A stretch of 64,000 bases of DNA from Wolfiporia cocos (lineage: Eukaryota; Basidiomycota; Agaricomycetes; Polyporales; Phaeolaceae), in the NCBI GenBank assembly GCA_029448655.1, contig JACCLO010000001.1, positions 1,178,001 through 1,242,000 of the forward strand. The letters are read 5' to 3'. Shown here one piece after another: positions 32,167 through 42,859 of this stretch; position 1 is the first letter of the stretch; each line of letters starts with the position of its first letter. A program made the translations under genes and the position numbers. The notes beneath the pieces were generated by a model that was given only the letters and a program-made list of their open reading frames with translations, was not told where the DNA came from and ran no database searches.

Positions 32167-34721
32167 ACACCGTCGGGCATCCTGATCTTGATGCCCGTGC
32201 TAACGGTGACACGCTTTCCGTTCGGTATAATGACTTCCTCCGCAGAGTGTAGGTCGTACCCCGCGGCCCCGGCGGTCTTTCGCTCGGGTGCTATCGCGCG
32301 GGGGTGGTCTAGATAGATGTCGAGCGTGACTGCCTTCGTCTTGGCACGTCTACGCCGCACTTTCTTTACAGTCTTTTTCTTGACTGTGAGTCCTGATGCG
32401 TCTGCCATCGTCACATCAGGATCCACAACCGGGTCTACGTCCATGGGTACATAGTTTATATTGTTAATGGAGGAATTAAGCACGGTATTTTCCTCCCGCC
32501 AAGCTCCAGAGGGAGGCTCCTCCGAGGCTGTTACAAACGAATCCGACGAGCATGTTGAAGCTTCGTCGTCGTCACTATGGTCCCTGTCTACTGAACGTGG
32601 TACAGATATGTAGTCAAATATCGGGGCCCCGGTTCCAAGCCCATAAAGTCCATCAACCGGATCGGTCTCCTCCGTGGCAGATGCAGAGTCACTTTTTACT
32701 GTTTCTTCTACTTCTAGAACTGAGAAACGGTTAGAGGAGGAGGAACGTACCTGGTTGAGTCCAGCTTCTTTTGCGGCCTCAGGGTTCTCCTTGGCCCAGG
32801 CTGCAACCATTCGGATGAAATCCTCCTGGCTGACTTCGCCTAGGACCTTCGGAGCATCATTCCCTGCTTCGACGGCCTGCCTTGTCCGCGCTGGTGCGGA
32901 TGGACCGGCACCGGTATTCCCTCCACTGGTGGCTGCTCGGGGCCTCCAGTTGGGTTGGTGCCAGGTCGGTTTGTTGCAGCCTTTGCCGGGCTGCTCTGCC
33001 TGCGTTTTTTTGCAAGAGTGGCAGATTCTCTTGAGGAGGTTGGCCTTCTCCTCCACGGAGTATTCTTTCCGTGGCGCCTGTTCCGATGACGATGTCGACC
33101 GATTTTTCCCTTTATCGGTACCCGATGACGTTCCCTTTCCGTGGCGCAGCTTTTCTTCATCGCGGAGTCGTCGCATAGCGTTGTCCGTGCGGAGGATCGC
33201 CTGTTTCCAGGATTGGTAATCCTCCGGAATCTGAACGTTGTATCCGCGTTGCGACTTATCGTTGACGGTGGCGGCGACAAAGGCGGAGTGTACGGCCTGG
33301 TAGATTTCTTTCGGGATCGCGGCCGTGACCCAGCGATGTACGATCTGGTTTTCTTTGTCGTACTTTGCTTCCGAAAGAAGTCGTTCCAGCTCCTGGAAAT
33401 ACTCTTCTCCTTTGCCGATGGACATGACCAATTTTTCAGCCGCGACTGCCGACTTCTTTTCTAGGTTGGGGTCGTCGAACTTCTGGTGTAGTTCCCAGAT
33501 AAATCGTGGCCAGCTCATGTGCCATTGTCCGTCTCGATAGTGCTCTCGTGTGAACGCCGTTACCCATGCATCGACCTTAGGTCCCCTGATCAGCGAGATC
33601 GCGGTGCCGATCTTTTTGCTGTCTGAGAAGAGGAGGGGTCTGTTGTCGTCGATGTATACCTTCAGCCTTACCACCCACGGGATGAAGTTGTCGCCCGTGA
33701 ATGCTTCCGGCTCTCGTACCTTGGACTTGTACCGGGGGTCTGGTCGTGGTTCCGGGAGCATGGAGTAGGCGTCCCACTGCGAGCTTGACGGTTTCTCGGG
33801 TCGCCACATCGACGCACGAGTTCCCTGGAGAGGCGCGGCTCCCCAGGTGTTCACGGGCGCGTTCTGTGTAGGCCGAGGGTAACCGAACATATCGTGGGTG
33901 GGCACGGGACGGGCTGCCTGGGCGAAGCTTTCGGGACGAGTGGGGACCGGGGCCGGGAGGACCGGGGGCGTGTAACCGGGCAGGAACGGGTTTGTCTGCC
34001 GTGAGCCCATGTTGGATGCCGGACGTGTCGCGGGGTTCACCGGTGGGGGAGATCCCATGTGGATGGACCTCACCCAGTTTTCTACCGGCCGGAATCGTTC
34101 TTCCGGGACCGAGGGTACTGACCTGATCGGGGGGGGACGCTGCGAGTGTACTGACGCTGCGTCGCCTTCTGCCAATGCATCCGCTTGAAGCCGTTGAGCT
34201 TCTCGCAGGAATCGGGCCCCCATATCAGCGTTCCAAACCCCGGTTTGAACCATTGTTGCAGCCACGTTTTGGCACCGGAAGCCAAAGTCGTGGGCAGTCG
34301 GGTTGGGCGGGAAAGCCCATTGCATTGCGAGGGGTGAGTCGATGTGACCCAGTTGACTTCCCCCACGAATGGTGTTGGACTGTTCCCTTGCCAGGTGGAA
34401 GGCCTGTTCCATCCTTTCCAGACCGGGACCTTGGTCCTCCTGTGATGCACTGTACGCGAGTGATCGGGCGGGGGGTTGACCGTCAAAGGTCCCGGTGTGA
34501 ACGGAGGCGACCTCTATCTGCTGGTGCGGGGCATGGATGCTGTCCGCTACCGAGAGTAAGGCGAAGTCGTCGGGTAGGCCGTGCACCTGGTAATTCACCC
34601 ACTGCCCTGGGTGGAACGGGTTGTTGGTGACGGTGGGGGTGCCGATGAGGGTGCCCCCGGGGAGCGGTATGTTTTCGGGTCGGGGGTGACGGATGTAGTC
34701 GAGGTCGTGAGGAGAGGCCAT
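32167..34721 (-). pseudogene. Outer gag and dUTPase N-terminal half
   Basis: The ATG at 34,721 begins MASPHDLDYIRHPRPENIPL. After about 330 residues of linker, the gag capsid-like domain runs from REPEAFTGDNFIPWVVRLKV through AWVTAFTREHYRDGQWHMSW and FIWELHQKFDDPNLEKKSAV. An atypical Cys/His cluster (CHSCKKTQAEQPGKGCNKP then TWH) replaces a standard knuckle. An acidic Ser-rich linker and a basic KKKTVKKVRRRRAKTK segment precede dUTPase motif 1 (AAGYDLHSAEE at about 32,250). The frame meets the inner element at 32,161. Gag and pol share one frame. Confidence 0.88.
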
Positions 34722-35480
34722 TGTACGTACGGGGTGTTTACAGAAATTAAAAAAGCAGTGGCCGCGACGTTCGAAGCGCTACCCGCCCACTGTGGATCAG
34801 CCTATAGCTGCGATTGGGGTGGTAACTATAAACTTCGTTTGTCCGCCTCTGTCAGAGTCCACTCCTTTTTGGGAGTGCGCCAAGAAACGCTAAGGGGTTT
34901 TCTGTCCAAAGCCGGCAAGTAAACTCTGCCTCCGAACCCTCGTCCAGCCCCGAAGCTAATTCGGGATACCGGGGGGACGGGAACTATCCGCCTGGGATGG
35001 GGCGTGTAAAACTAAACGTAATTTGGCCAAGTGGCCGTATGGACAGGCTGTGTCGCGCCTCTTCAGCCGCCTGGTAGGGCGCTGGGTTGTATAGTGACGG
35101 GGGGGCGGTAATGCCCGTACGTGCCGCGGTAATGCGGGTAAATAGGTGCCCAGTGCCTCTGTAAACTGCCGTAGGGCCCCTTAACGCTTTTGACTATTAT
35201 GCGTCGGGTACACGTCTACTACGGTGGGGTTGTAACCCAAAGCCTTTACGCCGCGTTGCACGACGGTGGCCCAGTAGCTTAGAAGCAACGGTAGGAGTGG
35301 TCCCCTACACGCTGTTCACAAGTGGTCCCCCAGAACTCAAATCCCTTGACCCTGGGATGAGACGGGTGTGGTATAACAGATCACGTGCCCGGATGACCGT
35401 AGTCAAACGAGGGCGAAAGAAATGTGCACTTTGCCCCTAGTGCGCCGGGGTTGCTCTGGAATGAACTCAGAGCGGGGGGG
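34722..35480 (-). other. Long 5' leader of outer element
   Basis: About 760 nt lie between the primer-binding site and the gag ATG. No ORF on the coding strand looks genuine. The inner element has only 46 nt here, so the length contrast is notable; packaging or translation-control structures are possible. Confidence 0.5.
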
Positions 35481-35491
35481 AGACTCGTCTT
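35481..35491 (-). promoter_or_regulatory. Self-priming PBS of outer element
   Basis: One base inside the 5' LTR the minus strand reads AAGACGAGTCT. It is exactly complementary to AGACTCGTCTT in the 3' LTR (18,590-18,580). The 5' LTR copy (35,596-35,586) has one mismatch, a later base change. Confidence 0.75.
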
Positions 35492-35492
35492 A

Positions 35493-35853
35493 TGACACAA
35501 GCACGTTCTCAAGCAACTTCTCAGGGGAAGTGTAATCATGTGGAAGCGACTTCCTGATCTGAGGCTACTCAAGGCAGTAAAGGCCAAGACGGGTCTGGGG
35601 TGCTCCCTGCTCGTCAGGCCAGTATATATGCTACTTAGGTGTTTGTACATGTTTGGCTACTGTACAGTATTACGTAAGCTAATAGTCCGTGATAACCCTA
35701 ACCTAGGGGTAGAGCCGAGAGAAGGGTGACTGGGGTCTGACTAGGCACGTGTGGGGTGTTCGGGGTCCTTGCACGTGATGCTAGGCGGGCGCTTAGATAA
35801 GATAAGGTCTGTCGTTCAGTCGTAGGCTAACTGAATGAAATCGGCTTGTGACA
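35493..35853 (-). repeat. 5' LTR of outer element
   Basis: 361 bp, same ends as the 3' LTR, about 3 differences. The TATA box lies about 30 nt upstream of the predicted start at about 35,596 (minus). Confidence 0.93.
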
Positions 35854-37340
35854 GATTGCAGATCTGAAGCAGACGTAAGCATGCTCTCAATGGCCCGTGC
35901 TGCTCGTGGATGACATCCTGGATGGGTTTCGGGCGCCAGTTATAGCTCAAACTACTGTTGCGCTGCTGCTGCTGGTAACTCACATTCAGTCATCCATTTC
36001 GTTACCTAACAGACACGTGTACAGCGCTGGTGATTTACGAACACATCATTACTTTCGACCGCGAGGCTCTTGCCATTTGGCGATATCGTATGACAGGACC
36101 TACTATTCTCCTTCTCTTCAATCGATATGTACTCTTATTAACTGCTATCTCCTACGTGTTTGATGTATCCACTTCGACTTCCGATCAGGTGAGCCGTTGA
36201 ATGCAGCAACGAGAAGGATTCTAACGATCTCGGCAGATATCGATGTTGAGCATTTATATCCTCATCATAATTACATATGCTGATCAGACACACAAATCCA
36301 CTAGTTGCGAAGCACAACTTACACTGTCCAGTGTTACATACATCTTATCCGTAGTAATTGCAGCAGGTAGGCCTTGCAATGTATATAAAGATGATTTTGT
36401 GTATGATATTTCACTCACAGGGTTTTCGGCGCTCTGCGTCTACGCCATTGCGGGACGAAATTGGTGTTGGTCATTGTCGGCATTATTAACGGGTCTTGTT
36501 CCCGCCGCAACCAACATTGTCTGTCCCTCTATCTCATGGGTCTGTATCTGTACGCTGACTGTCCAGATCACTTAATCTTCAGTATCGGGACATCTCTGAT
36601 TCTCGTCCGTATGTGGGATATTTGTTCGGCATACCACAATGCTTGCAGACTATCCCTTTCTCTGAAAGCGTCTTCGACAGGTAAGCAGCACATTTACGGA
36701 TAGGAAGCTGAGCTGATCATGTCTCCAGGTGTAGGCCAATAAACAAAGGGTTAAAGAAGACTACTGTTTCTGATCTTATCTTGCACAGTCCTCATCACAA
36801 CGCGTACTTGCACCATAGTCTCAGATTTGGTTGTGATTGTTGCCACATGGATATACGCACGCCCTTGGGAAAATCATGTGCCCGGCACTCAAATAAAGAC
36901 ACCCCTGATGCTCGTGATTGTCAGAGACGGTGAGAAGACCGAGCACGACTCACGGAGCCTCCATTTACACGACTATTGCAGGTACCTCATACTTCATGTA
37001 CGCCTCCACATTCACTGAGCAGTGCTATTGAATGACTGTGCGCATATAGAGTTATCTTGGCATTGAACACTGTTCAAATGGTGATAGAGCAACTGTCCTA
37101 TGTTGCGCCAGAAGTGAGTACCTTCATCTCAATCATTGGAACAATTGACCTGATGGCCGTCCAGCAACTTTCGGACTATATCGCGGTGTTCATACCAGCG
37201 TACGTACCCTAGCTGGCTACACAATTCGCGCATCGCTGAACTTCAACAGATTCTCAGCGATCCTCATGTCGAGGTTCATGTTCAATTTGCGCCAATACAT
37301 TGATCAAGGGGACAGCACCGGGTCCAATGACCCGTCATTT
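35854..37340 (+). pseudogene. DUF6533 copy D, remainder (truncated)
   Basis: This resumes with the end of exon 1 (the IADLKQT codons, donor GTAAGC at 35,875), then LVIYEHITFDREALAIWRYRM near 36,030-36,090, the second-helix exon near 36,250, FSALCVYAIAGRNWCWSLSA near 36,423, TRTCTIVSDLVVIVATWIYA near 36,800-36,860, KTPLMLVIVRDG, and the tail exon SRFMFNLRQYIDQGDSTGSN near 37,270. It ends in mid-exon at SNDPSFV where the left arm of the large inverted repeat begins. A 1-bp loss near 36,540 also shifts the frame. Confidence 0.75.
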
Positions 37341-37559
37341 GTGCACCTGCTCGTCGCGCGCCACCTCGTGGTCATGTTTGGGGCGCTCGCCCTCCTTGTA
37401 GAGCCCGCCCTCCTTGTAGAGCCCGCACACGAAGCGTTTGACATTGCCCTTGTGCCGCAGGCCACGCTAGTGCTGCCGCCGTGAGGGCATGTCGTCCGAG
37501 ATGTAAATGTTGCAGTACTTGCGGAAGTACATTTTGTGCGAGACTCAGTATTCTGACAT
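37341..37559 (-). pseudogene. WBP4-like zinc-finger exon (left arm)
   Basis: This is the mirror copy of the exon at 44,298. The ATG at 37,559 is followed by a TGA at the Trp codon, then RKYCNIYISDDMPSRRQH, a TAG, and RGLRHKGNVKRFVCGLYKEG. The exon ends at the GTGCAC donor, exactly where the inverted repeat ends, so no further exons exist here. An 18-bp tandem duplication adds six codons. Confidence 0.65.
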
Positions 37560-37599
37560 TATCGTGGTGCCCGAGTCGAGTGTTGGGCGATAGGTCCAC

Positions 37600-39000
37600 G
37601 AGGTAAAGTGATGCCTAAAGGAGTGGTGGATGTTCTTTTTTCGCGAAGGCGAGCGGTGGCGTATGGGCGGGACGTGACACCGCTAGACGTGATGAAGAGC
37701 GTGACAATCGTCGAATTGGCGCCAGATTCGGATTCATCGCCTGGACTAGCTGAGTACCGCGAGGGCGCACCAAAGCAGCCGCGCTCTTCTCCAATCGACT
37801 GAACCAGCTACTTCGCTGTGTGTCGCAGTGCGCGTAATCTCGCTTCCCGTCCCTTCAGTGCGTCAACCTCGCATCTCTCCTCTCCTACCGTCACACTTCG
37901 CGCTCGTGTCCGTCGTGCCGCAGCCCCGCGTGCCTGCGTTCTGCCCGCCGCGCACATACGCAGACGTCCCGTGAGTGCCTCGCGCCACGCCGCCTGTGTC
38001 CGCGGTGCGTGCAAACCTGCACATATATGCCAAGGGGGATGTGCTCGGGTTCGCCGTACTGCGACCAGGGGCTCCGTGAGCCCGCGCTACTCCTGTTGTT
38101 ACTTCGCCGCCAACAGGCACAGCCTCTGAACGGTTTCCTCGACCTGAAGGCCTGACAAGCTGGGCGTGATTCTCGGCGGAGGACTTCGAGGGACATTTTA
38201 GAGTGGCTGGTAGCTGCTTATCGGAGGTGTATGTCTTCTGTTTCATACATTCAGAACATATGTCTCCTTTCGACGACTCCTCGCCTTTGCTCGCTGCGAC
38301 CAAGCGTGCACTTATTCCCTGGGCTCAGCGGTGTGGTAAGTCGCGCCGATCACTGCTGTGTACGCCTGCGATCCCTTCTGGCTTGGCCTCGGCTCAGGTG
38401 CGTTAGGCTCAGCGCGCCCCAGTCCGGAAGGTAAGTCAGGGGTTTGCCGTGTTCTGATGGTCGTTTGAGCGGCGAGACGGAACACGCTGTCTTGGACGTA
38501 CGACGGTCGGTGAACGACTCCCTGGAGGCGGCTACGGTCGCACTGCGCCCATCATGATGTTCTCCTAGTCGCACGCGAAATGTGTGCTATCTGCTCCACA
38601 CAACAGTGCGTGGAGGTTGCGCCTGTGACTAAATGCACGCTAGTCACTGCCAAGCAAGCTCGAGCGGAATGCGCCAAGGTCGCAGTGTCTAGGGCAGCTC
38701 CACAAACCGATGATGCTGGCGGACCGGACTAGTCACTCGCCCTCGCCCATCGAGCTTAGCATATTCTGCAGAGCCCGTTGCAACTTGCAGAAGCGTTCAG
38801 TAGCAAGCTGGCATGCTCATAATGTGTGTTTTGAATAAGTTGATTGCTCACAGGTTTGCGTCCTTCACGGATTATATATGATGCAAACTTGTGTAAGCCA
38901 CTGAGATGATAGGTGAGTAGGTAATGAAGATATGCCTTGTGTAGCTGAACACGCTCGTACTGAAGGGAGCTCCACATCATCGATCATCTCGCGCACAAAA
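37600..39000. other. Non-coding part of left arm
   Basis: GC-rich sequence (to about 38,100) then mixed sequence. Short open frames on both strands lack recognisable domains and are mirrored in the right arm. No gene is supported. Confidence 0.4.
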
Positions 39001-39099
39001 CGATTTTTGACATTCTCAATCGATCGTTTCGGTCTGGGTATGGCGCGCAGGGATCGCCGTCTCAGCAATCCGACTTTTCACCTGGAATTTCAATCTTTG

Positions 39100-40105
39100 C
39101 CCTGTGATGCTCGACGACTTGAATGCGCGTACGCAATTGCTGTCTTATGCTGCTGTCCAGACTCCGTCAAGACCACTTCTCGCTCTCCTGTCTGCTCTAT
39201 CCACATGTGCGCGCAACGCTAAAGTACATCGCAAACCCATACTCCGACCGCGCATGGCCGCAGCACCTTTACCGCGACCCGTCCTCGCCGTTTCTGCCGG
39301 TGCTGAGTCTTTCGCGCTGAGTTGGCATTGCAGACTACCTGCTGGTGACCTTGACCTGCTGCTGGATACTGTCCAGGGAAGGACCCGTGGCGCTGTACGA
39401 AAAGCGGTACATGACAAGCAGAGCCGCGACGAACGCGAGCGGGGCTCCAGCACGGGCACCGGTGAGCTCCGGTCGCTGTTCAGCGAGGAGATGTTCTAGT
39501 CGTTCTCACCATCATTCTACGTGTGCGAGCTCCTACTCGTGCCCGCGTCACTGCGATACCGGATGCTGGTCGTGAGCACGGGCGGGCACTGGACGACGAC
39601 GCTGCTCTCCGGGCTCGCGGACGCGGCGCTGCCCGCGAACGGGATTGAGAACGTGATCGTGTTCTGTGGCTACGCGATGGTGACGAGGGCGGTGCAGGTG
39701 TAGAAGATGCTGGATGGGCACCGCGTGGACGGCCTACCGGTGGAACTGGTACAACTGGGCGAACATCGGGGAGATAAACCGGGTGTGCGAAGTGAGCGCT
39801 GGTTATAGGGGGTTACCCGGGCGGTGTGTGCTGAACGAGGACGGACCGTGCAGAGTGTGCTCGCGCCGCTGCGCTTCCCGGATATCCGCTCCCTCCCCAT
39901 TGACCACCTGGTGCTCCTCCGCCCGGATGTGGTGCGTATATGATGTCTGCTTTGGCAGTCTGGGCTGTGCTGATATGATCGCGACAGCACATTGCGAGCG
40001 ACTGCCTGCATATGATGACGGGTGCGGGCATGCTCGAAGGCTGGACGCACTATACCCGGCACTTCATTTTGCGCGAGCTTCCAGGGTGCATCAGGTGAGG
40101 TCGCC
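39100..40105 (+). pseudogene. SGNH/PC-esterase-like gene (left arm copy)
   Basis: Exons on the plus strand include LLVPASLRYRMLVVSTGGHW with TTTLLSGLADAALP and IENVIVFCGYAMVTRAVQ (39,530-39,700), then WNWYNWANIGEINRVCE (39,735-39,797). After a 48-nt intron come LAPLRFPDIRSLPIDHLVLL and RPDV, and after a second intron (GTGCGT...GACAG) SDCLHMMTGAGMLEGWTHYT and RHFILRELPG (to about 40,100). The STGGHW and D-C-L-H blocks fit the fungal PC-esterase (PMR5/Cas1p-like acyl-esterase) pattern. A TAG after VTRAVQV (39,701) and earlier frame breaks inactivate it. The N-terminal exons are uncertain. Confidence 0.5.
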
Positions 40106-40181
40106 CGCTGCCCTGACCGCCCATCTCGACATCTGCTGTGGATGGGTGGGTGGTGAAATACGCTGTTCTGTCGTAGGAGCG

Positions 40182-40619
40182 CCGTACTATTGCACAGGTT
40201 CTTGTTCAAGGTTGTTGCTTGTGCCACAGTCTGATCATGATTTTGTGCTTACAGGGCAATGACCATGCATCAGATATGTGGGGCAGGCTGATTGACTGCT
40301 TCATCATACATGTCATACAAATCAATGTACATCTGCCATGGCTGGAATTTTCTCACAATAGTCTGCACATGAATATCCAATATTGTCTACCAACAGATGT
40401 CAACAGCAGTCAACCAAGATTCCATATATGCATATGGCCATTCACTTCTTGCAGTAAGTTCTAAGCAGACTGCTTGTGAAGCCGCTAAAGGGCTTTCCAG
40501 ACTGATCTTGCAATGTGGAAGTTTATTTTATATGATAGCTTCCCCCTGATAAGGCTAGGCGGAGGAGACTGGAATAGTGCCGTGAGTTCAAAAAAATGCT
40601 GCAATTATAAGAAATGCTT
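40182..40619. other. Inverted-repeat spacer, left part
   Basis: No gene is supported. AT-rich sequence, including the 3' flank of DUF6533 copy E (reverse). Confidence 0.4.
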
Positions 40620-41230
40620 CTACCAGTAGAAGCTCGATACAAGCAGAACTTTCCCCCCAAGATGCAGTGACAAAGCTTCACACTGGCTGTGGCCATGGGG
40701 TGCATGAAGTTCAGTCTCCTGCGTATCTGCAGGCTCAGGGTGTAGTAGCGATGCCGAAATTCTCGGCATCCGATCCCGCCTCTTTGTCTCTCTGATGGCT
40801 CTGAACATTATGTATTTCTTCCCCCGCCTGTCAACAAAGTCACATAGGAATAATATGCGACATGCAAGAATACTCACAAGCTCCTCGTTGCAGCCAATAT
40901 CTTCCTGACGTTCGTCATCATCACGGAATAGCAAGCTATCGGGAATGCTATGGTCAAGAGGAGCTCCCATATCTCCAACCAACCTGCTACCAAGCTCTAT
41001 GCTTCCTCTAGATCCCATACCTCCGGCCACAAATGACGGGTCATTGGGCCTGGTGCTATTCCCTTGATCAATATGTCGGCGCAAAGTGAACATGAACCTC
41101 GAGATCAGAATCGACGAGGTTCTATTAAAATCCAGAGGTGCGCGAATTACATAGCCAGTCAAGATACTTACGCTGGCATGAAGATTGTGATATAGTCCGC
41201 GAAAAATTGGACGGCCTCTGAGGACAATCG
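40620..41230 (-). pseudogene. DUF6533 copy E, 3' exons only
   Basis: The minus strand reads SILISRFMFTLRRHIDQGNS, PSFVAGGMGSRGSIELGSRL, VGDMGAPLDHSIPDSLLF and EDIGCNEELV, the cytoplasmic tail of the DUF6533 family, preceded by the short exon ending at the GTAAGT donor near 41,173. All helix-coding exons are missing. It lies in the spacer between the arms. Confidence 0.7.
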
Positions 41231-41675
41231 ATATTCAGCTGCCAGACTGCTGCTTCACCGCACCCGACGCGCCATGGCGATACCGTGTCTAATTTCTGCA
41301 AGGGGAGATATTTCCTAAGCGCTTAGCTTTCATTCACTCTCTCCTATATCGGACATGTACAGTACAATGCAGGGATATATACCGCGATATCATCTACGTA
41401 CGTATGCATGCGTCCTGCCAAGAAACTATTAACAATACATAAAAACATGAACTCGGGAAGGGAATGCAGGGTTGAGTCCGGGCGGCACGACTACGACTAG
41501 AGACTACCATGTCTTCGTAGCCGGCCAGCTATCTCTGTGCTGTGGGCCGGGCGCACGTGTTGCAGGAAAATTAGCGGGAGAAGGCGATGCAGATGCAGCA
41601 ATGGATGAGAAGTAGAGCCAAGGCAAGGGCAAATGGAACACGAAAGTCCTACATATTAGTACACCGAGCGCAGCG
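41231..41675. other. Inverted-repeat spacer, right part
   Basis: No gene seen. Sequence unrelated to the repeated units. Confidence 0.4.
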
Positions 41676-41751
41676 ACGCTCTTACGATAGAACAGTGTAT
41701 TCACCACCCACCCATCCACAGCAGATGTCGAGATGGGCGGTCAGGGCAGCG

Positions 41752-42757
41752 GGCGACCTCACCTGATGCACCCTGGAAGCTCGCGCAAAATGAAGTGCCG
41801 GGTATAGTGCGTCCAGCCTTCGAGCATGCCCGCACCCGTCATCATATGCAGGCAGTCGCTCGCAATGTGCTGTCGCGATCATATCAGCACAGCCCAGACT
41901 GCCAAAGCAGACATCATATACGCACCACATCCGGGCGGAGGAGCACCAGGTGGTCAATGGGGAGGGAGCGGATATCCGGGAAGCGCAGCGGCGCGAGCAC
42001 ACTCTGCACGGTCCGTCCTCGTTCAGCACACACCGCCCGGGTAACCCCCTATAACCAGCGCTCACTTCGCACACCCGGTTTATCTCCCCGATGTTCGCCC
42101 AGTTGTACCAGTTCCACCGGTAGGCCGTCCACGCGGTGCCCATCCAGCATCTTCTACACCTGCACCGCCCTCGTCACCATCGCGTAGCCACAGAACACGA
42201 TCACGTTCTCAATCCCGTTCGCGGGCAGCGCCGCGTCCGCGAGCCCGGAGAGCAGCGTCGTCGTCCAGTGCCCGCCCGTGCTCACGACCAGCATCCGGTA
42301 TCGCAGTGACGCGGGCACGAGTAGGAGCTCGCACACGTAGAATGATGGTGAGAACGACTAGAACATCTCCTCGCTGAACAGCGACCGGAGCTCACCGGTG
42401 CCCGTGCTGGAGCCCCGCTCGCGTTCGTCGCGGCTCTGCTTGTCATGTACCGCTTTTCGTACAGCGCCACGGGTCCTTCCCTGGACAGTATCCAGCAGCA
42501 GGTCAAGGTCACCAGCAGGTAGTCTGCAATGCCAACTCAGCGCGAAAGACTCAGCACCGGCAGAAACGGCGAGGACGGGTCGCGGTAAAGGTGCTGCAGC
42601 CATGCGCGGTCGGAGTATGGGTTTGCGATGTACTTTAGCGTTGCGCGCACATGTGGATAGAGCAGACAGGAGAGCGAGAAGTGGTCTTGACGGAGTCTGG
42701 ACAGCAGCATAAGACAGCAATTGCGTACGCGCATTCAAGTCGTCGAGCATCACAGGG
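41752..42757 (-). pseudogene. SGNH/PC-esterase-like gene (right arm copy)
   Basis: Mirror copy of 39,100-40,105 with the same introns, blocks and the same TAG after VTRAVQV. One amino-acid difference is seen in the N-terminal part (AWLQHL against AWPQHL). The lesion therefore predates the inverted duplication. Confidence 0.5.
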
Positions 42758-42859
42758 CAAAGATTGAAATTCCAGGTGAAAAGTCGGATTGCTGAGACGG
42801 CGATCCCTGCGCGCCATACCCAGACCGAAACGATCGATTGAGAATGTCAAAAATCGTTT

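Larger units (their letters stand above)
18487..35853 (-). mobile_element. Outer Ty3/gypsy LTR retrotransposon with dUTPase
   Basis: The 361-bp LTRs are flanked by the target duplication GATTG (18,482-18,486 and 35,854-35,858). By eye they differ at about 3 positions, so the insertion is recent. On the minus strand a single reading frame encodes gag, dUTPase, protease, RT, RNaseH, integrase and a C-terminal extension (about 2,250 codons once the inner insertion is discounted). Two in-frame stops (21,033, 19,284) and the 9.15-kb inner element make it defective. The single ORF and self-priming signature resemble Tf1-type elements. The site is exon 1 of DUF6533 copy D. Confidence 0.93.
37341..40181 (+). 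repeat. Large inverted repeat, left arm
   Basis: This is a mirror of 41,676-44,498: positions p and 81,857-p match across the arm, apart from an 18-bp tandem duplication at about 37,389-37,424. I found only a handful of single-base differences (for example near 37,559 and 39,255) until about 40,155, after which similarity drops to roughly 85% and ends near 40,181. The outer boundary cuts DUF6533 copy D. Confidence 0.93.

Noticed and set aside
35470..35492. A tRNA-primed PBS for the outer element
   Set aside because: No TGG-type start next to the LTR; the self-complementary 11-mer explains the site better.
37863..38303. A 146-codon minus-strand ORF in the left arm, mirrored in the right arm
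   Set aside because: Composition-driven, no recognisable motif; its presence twice only reflects the inverted repeat.
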